A DNA stretch of 64,000 nt from Nematopogon swammerdamellus (Eukaryota > Arthropoda > Insecta > Lepidoptera > Adelidae). Below are positions 45,224-55,837 of this stretch, piece by piece; position 1 is the first letter of the stretch, and every line of letters begins with the position of its first letter. A program made the position numbers and the translations under genes. The notes beneath the pieces were generated by a model, which saw nothing but the letters and a program-made list of their open reading frames with translations, was not told where the DNA came from and searched no databases. The stretch covers positions 12,671,891 through 12,735,890 of the forward strand of contig OX336349.1 of assembly GCA_946902875.1 (NCBI GenBank). Direction: 5' to 3'.

Positions 45224-46641
45224 TTAATAGTCAAAGAACGACGCTGACTGCCTTGTGTTAAACGGGTTCTCCTGAAAATTTCTTCCCGAATTGAATTGTC
45301 TGTCGCCCCCGAAATTTGTCACGGCATTGTCTTGTACGGGGAAGCGTCCGTTCGTTACTTGAGCGGAGCCCATGCGGAACTGAGTGCTCGCTGGCCCTCT
45401 GCTAAGGGCATTTGACTGCGGGTTGGTAAACGGGCGAACATTGACTTGATTTCGGGAGTTTTGCAAAAGAGTAGGGTCGATGTTTTGGGAATTGGGCTGT
45501 GCGTTCTGAGAGAACTGGGCCTGTGCACTGAACTGGGAATTGGGCTGTGAGTTGAACTGGGAATTGACTTGCGCGTTGGACTGGGGATACGGGTCGATGA
45601 AAGAGTTTGAGTTGGGCTGGTAGGACTGCGCATTGTTCCTGTTGGCTTCGAGGGCTTGCCAGTTGAGGAGCCAGAAGGGCTGCTGGTCTGCGGGTAGTTT
45701 GCTCAGGCGATTAAACAATTCGCGATCCCCTAGTGCCTCCGCCGGTAGTCGAATTGTAGTCGTTGAAACTTCACCTTCGCCAAATCTGAAATTAAATTAA
45801 GGGTTTTAAATTAAATTATAATCTGATGGGCCTCAAGGTAAATGCCTTTTTTTTTTATTATTCAATATTATAAAATACATACATACATATCACACACGCT
45901 GAATCCCGACAATCGGGGTAAGCAGAGTAATAGGTGTTGTGCTGCAAGAACTCTGGTAAATTACAGCACAACACCGGCCACCACGTTTCGCAAAGTATTC
46001 GAACAAGATTCAATCGATCAAACAGCAAGTAAGGCACGAAGACCCACCTGCTGCATGACTCGGTGGAAGTACCATGCCAAGGTGAGAGGTGGCGATCCCG
46101 TCGCCCTTTATCACGGCATCTTGTCCTTATCCCTTAGTCGCCTTTACGACATGCACGGGGAGAGATGCAGTGGGGCTATTCTTTTTAAGTACCGGGCCCA
46201 CACGGTCAATATTGTAAAACCCTCTAATAATTATGTTTATCTGTAACGAGTATACTCGAAAACAAAACACGAGTATGCTGGCTTCTTATCCGATGTTCAA
46301 GAAATATACTATGAAGGAAATGTAGGATTTAGTTAGTGCTTTAAGACATTTCTTTATGGGATAACATTATAATATCTAACCTCTCAGCATAGTTAAGACA
46401 ACTTCGACGAAACCTGTCAATGCCGCAAGCTGAGTTGCGGGAAAATGTCCTCTCTGCGGTACTCACAATACAAGGTTCGATACGGAATGTGTGGTACTAA
46501 CTTTTCGACAAGTGGTACAGCTGTGGAAGATGTTGTGATGGTGGGATAACCGACGGGTCTCCTGCCGGAGTAGGAACCGCGTTGCGCCAGACCCACAGCG
46601 CTGATAACGAGGACGAAGAAAGCACAGCTAGTGGCTGCCAT
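45224..46641 (-). CDS. Small secreted Gln/Asn/Ser-rich protein (two exons)
   Basis: ATG at 46641-46639 in a good context (GTCATGG) opens a signal peptide (MAATSCAFFVLVISAVGLA). The last exon starts at 45785 after TTTCAG and runs 186 codons to TAA at 45224-45226. Joining exon 1 at GAAAA|GTTAGT (exon end 46502) keeps frame and gives VEK then FGEGEVSTTTIRLPAE, LPADQQPFWLLNWQALEANR, and a low-complexity half with PNSQFNSQ/QFSAQAQFSQ repeats ending SASFFDY. Total is about 233 residues. A stronger donor, TATT|GTGAGT (exon end 46467), is out of phase with this acceptor, so either GTTAGT is used or a small exon was missed. The 45.8-46.5 kb intron holds a SINE-C. I do not recognise the family; the PFWLLN block and Q/N-rich tail suggest an extracellular (cuticle, silk or eggshell-like) protein, which is inference. 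Confidence 0.75.
45848..46206 (-). mobile_element. SINE-C copy 1, inside an intron
   Basis: On - it starts ACCGTGTGGGCCCGGTACTT, with CATGTCGTAAAGGCGACTAA and GGGATAAGGACAAGATGCC, then a body with GGTGGCCGGTGTTGTGCTGT, and a (TATG)n/A-rich end near 45890. Collinear with 56527-56863. Its head is the module found on hybrid SINE-A copies. Confidence 0.75.
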
Positions 46642-46760
46642 GACGTCGAGGAAAACTGGAAAGTGGAAAAAATTATGTATAGAATGTGTCTCTGGGATCG
46701 AGTATCTTCAAGAGCTAAAACAGAAAACCAGAGGATCAGCCAAAATATAAACAGGGATTC

Positions 46761-46766
46761 TTTATA
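46761..46766 (-). promoter_or_regulatory. Possible TATA box of the secreted-protein gene
   Basis: TATAAA on the - strand, about 120 nt before the ATG at 46641. In AT-rich DNA this can easily be chance. Confidence 0.25.
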
Positions 46767-46870
46767 TTTTAAACTTAGAATTAGTTAGACAATTTTAGAT
46801 CAAATAAAAAAGGATTGGTTTCACATTTTATTGTAAACAATGCTGAAATAATTTGATTTGGTATTCATTT

Positions 46871-47400
46871 TAGTACATGCTGACATGGGCCAATTTTTTT
46901 TGCCCAATTTGACATCGGCCAATCCATTTGTAATAGTATGTGTATGATGGCAAACCAATGTTATTTACTTTATCTTTTCTAACTTCTAATCTTTCCTTAA
47001 TCTTTAGTACATGCTGACATGGGCCAATTTTTTTTGCCCAATTTGACATCGGCCAATCCATTTGTAATAGTATGTGTATGATGGCAAACCAATGTTATTT
47101 ACTTTATCTTTTCTAACTTCTAATCTTTCCTTAATCTTTAGTACATGCTGACATGGGCCAATTTTTTTTGCCCAATTTGACATCGGCCAATCCATTTGTA
47201 ATAGTATGTGTATGATGGCAAACCAATGTTATTTACTTTATCTTTTCTAACTTCTAATCTTTCCTTAATCTTTAGTACATGCTGACATGGGCCAATTTTT
47301 TTTGCCCAATTTGACATCGGCCAATCCATTTGTAATAGTATGTGTATGATGGCAAACCATTATTTACTTTATCTTTTCTAACTTCTAATCTTTCCTTAAT
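46871..47400. repeat. 134-bp tandem repeat, four copies
   Basis: Units start at 46871, 47005, 47139 and 47273 with TAGTACATGCTGACATGGGC. The first three are virtually identical and the last has a 3-bp deletion. Each contains inverted GGGCCAA/TTGCCC around a T run. It lies about 100 bp upstream of the putative promoter of the secreted-protein gene. Identical 63-codon - strand frames are repeat artefacts. Confidence 0.95.
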
Positions 47401-47591
47401 CGGTCCCGTGAATAAATGGAATTAGTCTTAAATATAACGTGCGAAATCCGACACTGCTTCGTCGCCTCATTGGGCTTGCGGAGAGGTCAGAACAACACAT
47501 CGCGAGGTGGGACGATTTATTTACCACTGATATTTTCCTCTTAAATCTAGCACCGCGTGATTATGAGGAAGGAAACTATTATAACGGATTT

Positions 47592-47675
47592 GTTTATGGA
47601 AACTGACGCCCAGGTGTGCTTATGATCACGATCGGCAGTCGACCGATCACACCACTGAACTATACCGATGCTGAC
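47592..47675 (-). mobile_element. SINE-A with large internal deletion
   Basis: The tail (TTTATGGAAACTGAC) is joined directly to the head end (GCCCAGGTGTGCTTATGATC ... CCACTGAACTATACCGATGC). Body and B box are missing. Confidence 0.7.
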
Positions 47676-47705
47676 TAATATCTGACTTAACAGCTATCTT
47701 TTTTT

Positions 47706-47743
47706 TAACCCCCGACGCAAAAAACGGAGGGGTGTTATAAGTT

Positions 47744-47784
<41 letters not shown>

Positions 47785-48170
47785 TGTCTGTGGCATCGTA
47801 GCTCCCAAACGGATGGACCGATTTGGATGCGGTTTTTTTTATTAGGAAGCTTGTTTAATCGGGATGGTTCTTAGCTATGTTTGTAATCAAGTAATCAAGT
47901 AATTAAGTAATAAAAAAAATTATTATCTTAAAAAGTGGACCGATTTTCATGCGGTTTCTTTTAAAAAGCTTGAAATAAAAGTTAAATTACAAATTTAAAA
48001 AACCCCCGACCCTTAAAAAGCAAAAAATAATTTCCGTTTACTTACTTAAAGGAGTCGGGGGACCGCTAAGTAAATAAAATATAAAACTCAGAGCTGCGCG
48101 GGAATTTACTTAGCGGTCTCCCGACTCCTTTAAGTAAGTAAACGGAAATTATTTTTTGCTTTTTATCATC
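47706..48170. mobile_element. Repeat G copy 2: (TG)n microsatellite plus hairpin
   Basis: AACCCCCGACG, GGAGGGGTGTTATAAG, (TG)n at about 47748-47782, CTCCCAAACGGATGGACCGA, then hairpin arms ACCCCCGACCCTTAAAAAGC and TAAGTAAACGGAAATTATTT in both orientations. Collinear with 22377-22756 but with an extra stretch at 47840-47960. Confidence 0.75.
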
Positions 48171-50329
48171 TATGGTATGTACCTACTAAACAACGAACTA
48201 AAAGGACGTACCTAATGTTGGGATTTCATTTGCATATACAATTTTTAGCGAACTCTAAAAATAGGCTAGGCTGTTGATGTAGTCAAGAATGTAAGATTCC
48301 ATAAAATAAATCTTAGTCAGTTTTATTTATTTATTTTTATTAGGACAGTACAGTTTACCCTACTACATATAGGTATTTATAAACGTGCGTATATAAGGCT
48401 TCCATACAAGGTAAACAAGCACGGTGCGAATTCCGCGGGTGCGGGCAAGATAGCAACATGCCGTTTTATTCGGATCGGAGTAGGATGAATCGCACGGAAA
48501 TTTGTAGCGTAAGCGAAAATTCTATTTTTGTTTTTGTTTGTTTTTTTATTGCAAAACTAAGAATCAAAAGAAAAAAGTAAAAAGCTATCGACCTCGATAA
48601 CATATAATCAACGAAGAAAATATATTTCTTTCCAAAGCATTACTTTGGTCACGTTATGTCCAACACGTTTTTGTAAATTCAGAGGCATTTCATGATTTTT
48701 TCTATCGGGAGAAGTTAATCAAATCTCATTTTCAAAAAGCTATCGAAATGAATTAAAACTGAATGTCAGGTGAGTATTTTAATTGTATAGCTCTCCGAAA
48801 GAGCGGAATTGTTTAAAGGTACCAGACCTTGTATGCTTAAGTATATTGTGATATTATCTGTTCTGCTTCGCCAATCGAAGAATTGTTTATCATTGTAGGT
48901 GTCTAATTAATTAGACAGGAATCCATTTTAATTAGTCTCTAATTACTCGAACAAACGTTTGGACATTCTTATGATATGAAGCAGAACCGGTGACACAGCA
49001 TTTGCAGTAAGTAGTTGACATTTACTGGCGGTCACCACCTGGCGACATTTAAGTACATACACTCAACTCCTTGCTGTCATGCAATTAATTTTATGTCATG
49101 ATCAATTTTATTTATAATTCGTGTATTTTATATTTATTTTACTTACTAGTGTTTACATAGACGTAGCTAGGGATGTTGTACATATGTTTACGTAGGTATT
49201 CTATTTCTTTTGTACAAATTGTTACAATAGTTGCACTGTCAGACCATAAAAAAATGTTTGTCCTTACCACAGATTAAGGAATACATAGTTACTTCCTTAT
49301 ATACCTATTCATATATGCAACACATTCAGTCTGTTTAATTGTTGTATTCGCTTATCGCTTAGAAAACAGCTCGACCGATTTCCATACTTACATTATTGTT
49401 TTCTTCTGTTTCTTTTATTTTTTCTATGTCTACTGAAGCGGTGAAAGTGAATATTAAACGATTTGTTAAACACAACGTTAGAAGCTAATCTACCGAACAT
49501 TCTGAAAAGTAATTTAATGTCTGGGGTTTCGAGAAATTTTGTAGTCGAGGTCAGCAGGTTATCAGAAAATTACGCACTATTTACAAGCGAGATCTGTATG
49601 ATTGCTTTGAGTCCATGGCCAATGAAATTAAGATTAAAACGACTGGAATTTATTTTTAAATATTCGTATATTCTACAATACTCTATATAGTAAGTATTTA
49701 TGGCGTCATTATGATTGTTGTGCATTTAAACTTTTTAATGTGCCTAATTACTCGTAATCTCATGCATAGTACTAAATCAATTAGTTAGTTTTTATGCATA
49801 TTATTTAACATATTTATTTCGTCTATACCTATTTCTGTGACGATACTAATCAACAACACAATGTTTGCTCGCCGTGTATTCATCGTCAGTGGTTTCAGGA
49901 AGCAGATACTGAATAAACTTGTGTTGTTGGGGATATACATACTACGCTAAATAGTTGTGGACCTCAGCAGGTAGATGATGATAATGATGATGATGATCAT
50001 GATCAATTATATTTATCTTTGTATATTTCTTTCAAACACTACTGAAGTCAGTATTGATAACTACTATATTAATTAATTAATACTTACGAATGGCAATGAC
50101 CGACGATAACTTCCCAAACGATGAACGCGTCACCAATCACCACAGATAAATTTAATTATATTATTAAGAACTCGTTCACAGCCACTACACTGACCGGTTC
50201 CATCCAGCGCTTATATCCAACTGAACACGCGGCTGACGCGGCGCATCAACTTACCATACTTACGGGAATACGCACACAACAAAATTGTTGTGTGCACACA
50301 CACGTAAGCGCCCTAATACGTACGAGACG
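48171..50329. other. Unassigned stretch
   Basis: AT-rich, with a short (GAT)n run near 49977. A 75-codon frame at 49463 has no recognisable content. Confidence 0.5.
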
Positions 50330-50477
50330 GCAGCAGTCTGCTGGATCCCCCCTCCCCTCTTGGCGGAGAGCGACGTCGCCGGCGCCGCCGCGGTGATGGC
50401 GGCGGGGACAGCAGAGTCTTCCTCAGGCGCAGGAAAATAAGAATCCTCTCGGGAGGATTCATACATGCAACGATCTA
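50330..50477 (-). CDS. Possible first coding exon in a GC-rich patch (speculative)
   Basis: On the - strand from an ATG near 50466 the frame reads MYESSREDSYFPAPEEDSAV, then an Ala/Thr/Ser-rich part, TAAVS, and a donor-like C|GTACGT at about 50327. The stretch is GC-rich and acidic/proline-rich unlike its surroundings. No further exon was found; it could be a promoter-proximal exon of a gene to the left or simply GC-rich non-coding DNA. Confidence 0.2.
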
Positions 50478-50696
50478 TTGACAAAGGCAATTTTACCGTG
50501 AATTAAATTTTTGTCACTGGAAAATGTAATTTTAAAAAGTTTATCCTTTCAAACTTCAACATATAAGCGTTTGCTCTCCTGGCTTGACAGTTCTATCATA
50601 CGAGAAAGATAAATAAATAAAGAATATGGAAGGAATACCTATAAAATCCTAATAGGTGGAAAACTAGTCTCTATGTTTTCCCTTTTTAAACTACTT

Positions 50697-51265
50697 AAAA
50701 AAAGGAGGTTATCAATTCGACCCGTATGTATGCAATATCGTTGGAATTGCAAAATATTCGTATATGTTAGTCTATGTGGGCTTCTAAACGTGTGCCAAAT
50801 TTGATAAGTGTATGTATTTTTTTGTATGTATGTTTATATGTATGTATGTATGTTTGTCCACGCATTTCTCCTATGGTGACCATTTTTTTTATTGGCTTTG
50901 ACTTCAACTTAGGGAACAGTGCAAGTTTCATCAAAATCGGTTCAGTAATTTTTAATATATGGGCTGTTAAGTGTGTCAATTGGGCGAATAATTATACCAC
51001 GACAACAGATTTCTGTGATTCTTTTTTATGTCATATTACTAAAAAGAGTGAAATAAAAAAATGTTTAAAAAAACATAGTACCGACTTCAAAAAAACCACT
51101 CTTCGAACTAAACTTAAATAATTGAGTTGAAGGCCGTACAAAAGCACACCAGAAAATTTATAGATGAAGTCCTTTTGTGCTTTTGTACTAACTTCAACTC
51201 AATTATTTAATAATTTTTAGTTTTAAGTAGTTGTTTTTTTTTAGTCGGTTCAATGTTTTTTTTAC
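50697..51265 (+). mobile_element. Composite K-related element with fold-back end
   Basis: AAAAAAAGGAGGTTATCAATTC, a TGTATG run, CATTTCTCC, ATCAAAATCGGTTCAGTAAT, GGGCGAATAATTATACCAC and CATATTACTAAAAAGAGTGA follow the order of 10280-10700. A hairpin AATTGAGTTGAAGG ... CTTCAACTCAATT (51121-51207) follows, encasing TACAAAAGCACA/TGTGCTTTTGTA. A diverged relative without the SINE. Confidence 0.65.
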
Positions 51266-51736
51266 TAGTAGTTAATATGTACACGAAATAAACAATAAAA
51301 TACAGGAGTGCGCGAAGGCGGACTTATCACACTACAAGTGATTTCTTCCAGTCAACCTTTAATTTCATTCTTTATAAATTTGTCAAAATATGTGATACTA
51401 GTGAAGGTGTGTACAATCTCATAAAATATTTAAATTACTTATGACGATAAAAATGGCGCCTATACCGAAAATACCGGTCTTGGCGGAAATATCATACTCG
51501 ACGTACTTTTTCCTGTGTATGTGATAGCAATGAACCTACGTAAAGCTTAACACATGTCGATTTACCTGTAATAATTTTGTAAACTACACATACGTAGGTA
51601 CTTATTTATAAGTAAACGGCTATTCAAAAGTGTTTCCTCATTAAACTGTACATCTATGTAAGCTTGGATCAAGGAATGGAATTCAATATTAGCGGTTTTC
51701 TAACAAGATTACAATCGGAAATCATTTAAATTTGGT
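51266..51736. other. Unassigned stretch
   Basis: Nothing recognised. Confidence 0.5.
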
Positions 51737-51760
51737 GGGGGGGGGGGGGGGGGGGGGGGG
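51737..51760 (+). repeat. 24-base G homopolymer
   Basis: An uninterrupted G run directly before a SINE-B end. Its exact length may be a sequencing or assembly estimate. Confidence 0.9.
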
Positions 51761-51767
51761 CGAAAAT

Positions 51768-52432
51768 CGGTATGGGTGGCTGAGTCGGAGGAGCCAAAGC
51801 ACGTGCTCCGACCAGCCGATATCACCTCCGAGAAGGTAGGTGCCATACCGGAGACTTCCCTTTTGATACAGGACTAGAGGAGAACACAATCGAGGTTGAA
51901 ATGTGTTTTTTTTTTTTATGGAAACTGACACGGTTGGCTATATCACCTACCACATCCGTGATGTCAGCCCTTAACACCTTGGTGAACTAGGTGCAATGTC
52001 AGTACTTTCATTCGGTCGTGCCAGCTACACTGAACTGGACGGAAAACATGAACTATTTAAATAGTCGTTTCAACCAACCTTCCATTCAGTGCGGTGGTAT
52101 CAACCCGGGCTGGATAAACCCGACCACCTAATAAGGTAAGAAGGGTTGTAACTGTAAGGGATCTACAGTTTTACGTGGAATCCGAACCACGGTCAGCCTC
52201 CAACGGTCGAGCGATCACCCATCCATCCACTAACCGCGCCCAGGTGTGCTTATGATTCGACCGACAGTCGACCGACCGGACCACCGAGGCTGACAAATGA
52301 GAGGCTGCAAAGGAAAAGGGACCTACAGTTTTACACCGGTTCCGACCGGTGAAGCAGCAGGTGTAAGTATGAACGTAAACGTAACTTATTGGTACTCGCC
52401 TACCGGATTCGAACCTCGAACCTCTGTCCGTC
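51768..52432 (-). mobile_element. SINE-B copy 5, interrupted by SINE-A
   Basis: The body end is at 51768-51904 and the head at 52295-52432, the latter with a perfect B box GGTTCGAATCC (- strand, 52415-52405) and ACCGGTGTAAAACTGTAGG. SINE-A at 51905-52294 splits it. The middle of the SINE-B body is missing, so this is a deleted or short subfamily. Confidence 0.7.
51905..52294 (-). mobile_element. SINE-A, full-length, with target duplication
   Basis: A T run at 51905-51917, then the tail, body, head and GTCAGCCTC end at 52294. AAATGTG before and AAATGAG after form an imperfect 7-bp direct repeat, consistent with LINE-mediated retroposition into SINE-B. Confidence 0.8.
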
Positions 52433-52778
52433 TTTCCGTCCATCGGAGGGTTGTTGAACCGTAATAGGTAGCCTGTTAAAATTTTCAGAGATATGTGCTA
52501 CTATGGCAGATTAGCTAACAAATAATAATAAAACGTAAAATATTAAGAGGGGGTCTCCATATCTTAATTACTTAGTGGAAGAGCGCCATGTACCGAATTA
52601 TCATTTAACTAACTTTTTAACTACAAAAGTATGAACAGTGACCGATAGATGGCTGTGTCGAGCGCGCGATACGTGCGAGTGCGACCACACGTCATTGCTG
52701 CGCGCGCACACTCGCTATACGTGCAACAAGAAAGAACATATGGCTACGGAACCCTCTCTGTGTGAACAACGTCCTCAC
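52433..52778. mobile_element. Repeat L-like fragment and flanking repeat
   Basis: GGGTTGTTGAACCGTAATAG through ATGTGCTACTATGGCAG follows the repeat L order. From 52620 a stretch with GATAGATGGCTGTGTCGAGC and alternating GCGC/ACAC is unassigned. Confidence 0.5.
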
Positions 52779-53201
52779 TTAAGACGATACCCATAGCTGG
52801 CTGCTTTGCATAGAAAAAGGTCGTAAGTCGGTGTTGTTTTTTAATTAAAAAAAAAATTATGGTAATAAAATTTAAAAATCTACAACAATAGAGTACTGAG
52901 CTTGTGGTTTAGTTATTTATCATTGCAAAAAAAAAATCGTTTTATTCATTCACTTTTGCGTCAGATGACTTAATTTAGATTTTTTTCATCTGACGCAAAA
53001 GTGAATGAACAAAACGATTTTTTTATTGCACTGATAAATAACTAAACCACAAGCACAGAACTCTATTGTTGTAGATTTTTTAATTTTAATTTAATTTAAT
53101 AGGTACCCTTAATTTTTTAATAAAATAAAAAAAAACAACACTGACTTACGACCTTTTTCTATACAAAGCAGTTTAGCTTTCAGCCATGGGTATCGTCTTA
53201 A
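52779..53201. mobile_element. Fold-back element F3 with TTAA ends
   Basis: A long inverted repeat (arms about 190 bp) from TTAAGACGATACCCAT to ATGGGTATCGTCTTAA, containing GGTCGTAAGTCGGTGTTG and TCACTTTTGCGTCAGATGA in both orientations. TTAA at both ends fits piggyBac-type target duplication, although it may simply be part of the palindrome. Confidence 0.75.
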
Positions 53202-54717
53202 CAGGTTTTTTATTTCTAACGCCTTGAACACTTTTGTTTTATAAATAAATCCTCTAAGCTGAAAATTGGGCGCCATGGTCAGACGGAAGATTGTATTTTA
53301 TAGTCCATTGAGCCGGAAGGCGAACGCAGAATTCCACTTTTCGTATTCTGCGTACCTATTTCAGCACGCAGGCCGGGGGCTGCCTGTGATTTCCCTTGTG
53401 TTTGTGTGATTTCACAGGAGCATTTGGTTCTTCCTTAAATAATATATTGTACTTCTAAAATCCATAGAAGCGTAGTAAAGTTTTCTACTAATACTAGAAA
53501 TAATCAAATATTAAAATGTTAAGAAACAGTGTACGTACACAAGACATTATAGATTATCATAAAGGAACGTAGATTATCAAATGTGAGTAATTTTCATAGA
53601 AAAATCATGCAACGAATGGTCGATCGAATTGTCCCGCTATTGTTTAAGCCAGACTTCACTTGTTAAACTATAATAATTGATTGACTTTCCCAAGCAAGCG
53701 ATAACTCTCTGAAATACTAAATCCGAGCCAAAAAATATAGAAAATATAGGGCCTCTCTTATAGTTTACAGGAAAATCTAAACGAAATTCCTAAGTCTTAA
53801 AGTTCTCACGCTAAAACGGAATGGTACCGAACCCTCTCCACGCGCGTTCGATTCCCACTTGACCGCTTTTAATTTTGTTATTGTAACAACAACTTATAAT
53901 AACCCATCTCTGTAAGTGAATGTATAAATTTTTTTTTCAGATACATGAAGGTTCTATAAATCGAATTACAGTGCATAGGTTTTTGAGCGAAAACTCCTTT
54001 TTGATAAAATAATGTAGGTATCAGCTTCAAGTTCATCGACAAAATGTGAACAAATAAAGAACGCAGACGACCCTCATGATGGATGTAGTTTGCTATGTTC
54101 GTAAATAAAAAAAAATACATATTATCTTAGTATTTTTCCTCAATGTGTTTTGGTCGCGCATTTAAATTTTAGGTTGTTTCAAATAAAATTTGATTTTAAA
54201 ATCTCATCAATTTCATTTTGTATTTTTTAGAAAAAGAGAAGTTTAATAACTCGTTTTATTTCAAGGTTTCAAATTAAGCGAAATATTTTTTTTTTATTTT
54301 TTTTTTCTTAATTGTATTTATATTGTACCTTTACTGTTTTACATGGTAACATTTACAAATGGAAAAATATTCATTAAGCTATGTAAAATTTCCTCAACGT
54401 TTGTTCTCGTTTTAAAATTTCCTATCTGAAGTAGAAAATGACGTAAATAAACGATAAAGCGAGTGGTATTCATAATTATTCCAATGACTATCATTTCTAG
54501 GAATTTAAACATTAGTATTTGATATTTGGAAAAACATTTGATATTTGGAAACAGAAAGCTGAGTTTGAAAATAGGTAGGCCACGTAAACACGTACCGTAC
54601 AAATTATATCTAGAATCCGGCAAGAGTTCGACGAGTGCTGTAAACTATCATAATATATCAAAGTCATACTTTTATTTATTCGTTTATTTACACATTTTTT
54701 CTTTTTTTATATTAATT
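53202..54717. other. Unassigned stretch
   Basis: Holds a degenerate repeat L end (ACCGAACCCTCCACGCG, 53826-53870) and AT-driven frames on both strands near 54340-54750; no gene recognised. Confidence 0.45.
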
Positions 54718-55363
54718 TTACAAATAAAACCTAAATCTAAAATTAATACAAAATAACAAAATGGAATTTCTACCACCGGCGGCGGCGGGGCGAACCCAGG
54801 CTACCGATGGTCGGACCCGAGAGAGAGAAACCTCCAGACAATTCGAGCGGTGTCGAGCAAGACCGCCTTCTGCATCTGACCCTTGATCCAAGCAAGTGGC
54901 TCTAGCGAGAGCCTCTTGAGATGATGGTCGAGGCTCTTCGCTATCAGCCCATGCGCAGACACGACTATGGGCACAACGATCGTCGTGTCCACGGGCCACA
55001 TGTCGGTAACCTCGTGAGACAGATCGATGTATTTTAACATCTCGTCTTTTTCTGCCTTCACAAGGTTCTCGTCATGCGGCACCGTGATGTCGACGAGCGC
55101 TGCGCGCCGCGCCTCCCGGTCGATTATCACTATGTCAGGTCTATTAGCCATAATAGTCCTATCAGTGATAATCGAACCGTCCCAGTAGAGCGTGATGTGA
55201 GCATTTTCGAGAACTGGCTGTGGGTTATTACTTGTAGTAAGGCACCTCCGAGCCGACAAGGTTGAACTTCAAAGCAAGTTGCTGATGGATGATCCTGGCT
55301 ACTAGGTTGTGCCTGTGCAAATACTCGGAGTTGGCAAGTTGCGAACAACCGGAGATTACATGC
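54718..55363 (-). pseudogene. 3' remnant of a restriction-like-endonuclease LINE (R2/R4/Dong type)
   Basis: On the - strand from about 55346: CSQLANSEYLHRHN (last Cys of a zinc knuckle plus the RHN motif), then EVPYYK, a frameshift at about 55228, NPQPVLENAHITLYWDG, then RPD, 14 residues, and D (RPDIVIIDREARRAALVDI). RHN and RPD-x12-14-D are the signatures of the endonuclease of R2, R4 and Dong-like elements. MLKYIDL and VVPIVVSAHGLIAK follow. No RT catalytic domain is left. The 5' side ends at the T run of a SINE hybrid (55364), so the copy is truncated there, and the frameshift makes it a pseudogene. Confidence 0.8.
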
Positions 55364-55686
55364 TTTTTTTTTATGGAAACCGACACGGTTGGCTACATCA
55401 CCTACAACATCTGTAATGTCAGCCTATAACACCGGGTGAACTTGGTGGCACGTCAGTGCTTCCCTTCGGTCGTGCCGGCTACACTTTACTGGACGGAAAA
55501 CACAAACTATTTACATAGCCGTTTCGACCGACCTTTCATTCAGTGCGGTGGTACCAAACCGTGCGGGTTAAACCCTACCACCTAGTAATATAAGAAGGGT
55601 GTCATATCTCTTAGTCGCCTTTTACGACATACACGGGGAGAGATGCAGTGGGGCTATTCTTTTAAAGTACCGGCCCCACACGGTAC
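55364..55686 (-). mobile_element. Hybrid SINE: SINE-A body with SINE-C head
   Basis: The SINE-A tail and body occupy 55364-55610 and the SINE-C head 55611-55686 (CTTAGTCGCCTTTTACGACA, GAGAGATGCAGTGGGG, CCGGCCCCACACGGTAC). It has the same junction type as 20516-20776, so it is a real subfamily rather than a single accident. Confidence 0.85.
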
Positions 55687-55837
55687 AAAGAGCTGTACGG
55701 CTGTCGCGTTATACTTGCCTTCCGTTTGGCCGATGCACTTGAGTACAGTGTCCAGCAAGTAACGCGGCGACCAGTACGCGGTGACCAAACGAACTTCGCC
55801 CAGGTTGGGTTACATGCCCACCATAATAAACACGTCG

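Noticed and set aside
46870..47329. Three identical 63-codon frames
   Set aside because: Copies of the same frame in the 134-bp repeat; no start context or homology.
46871..47400. CRISPR-like array
   Set aside because: The units are head-to-tail copies with no unique spacers; eukaryotic tandem repeat.
51737..51760. G24 (and C22 at 62322) as functional elements
   Set aside because: Homopolymers next to retroelements are more likely slippage products or assembly estimates.
52405..52415. Possible tRNA gene with a perfect B box
   Set aside because: No acceptor stem or proper A box at the right distance; it is the head of SINE-B.
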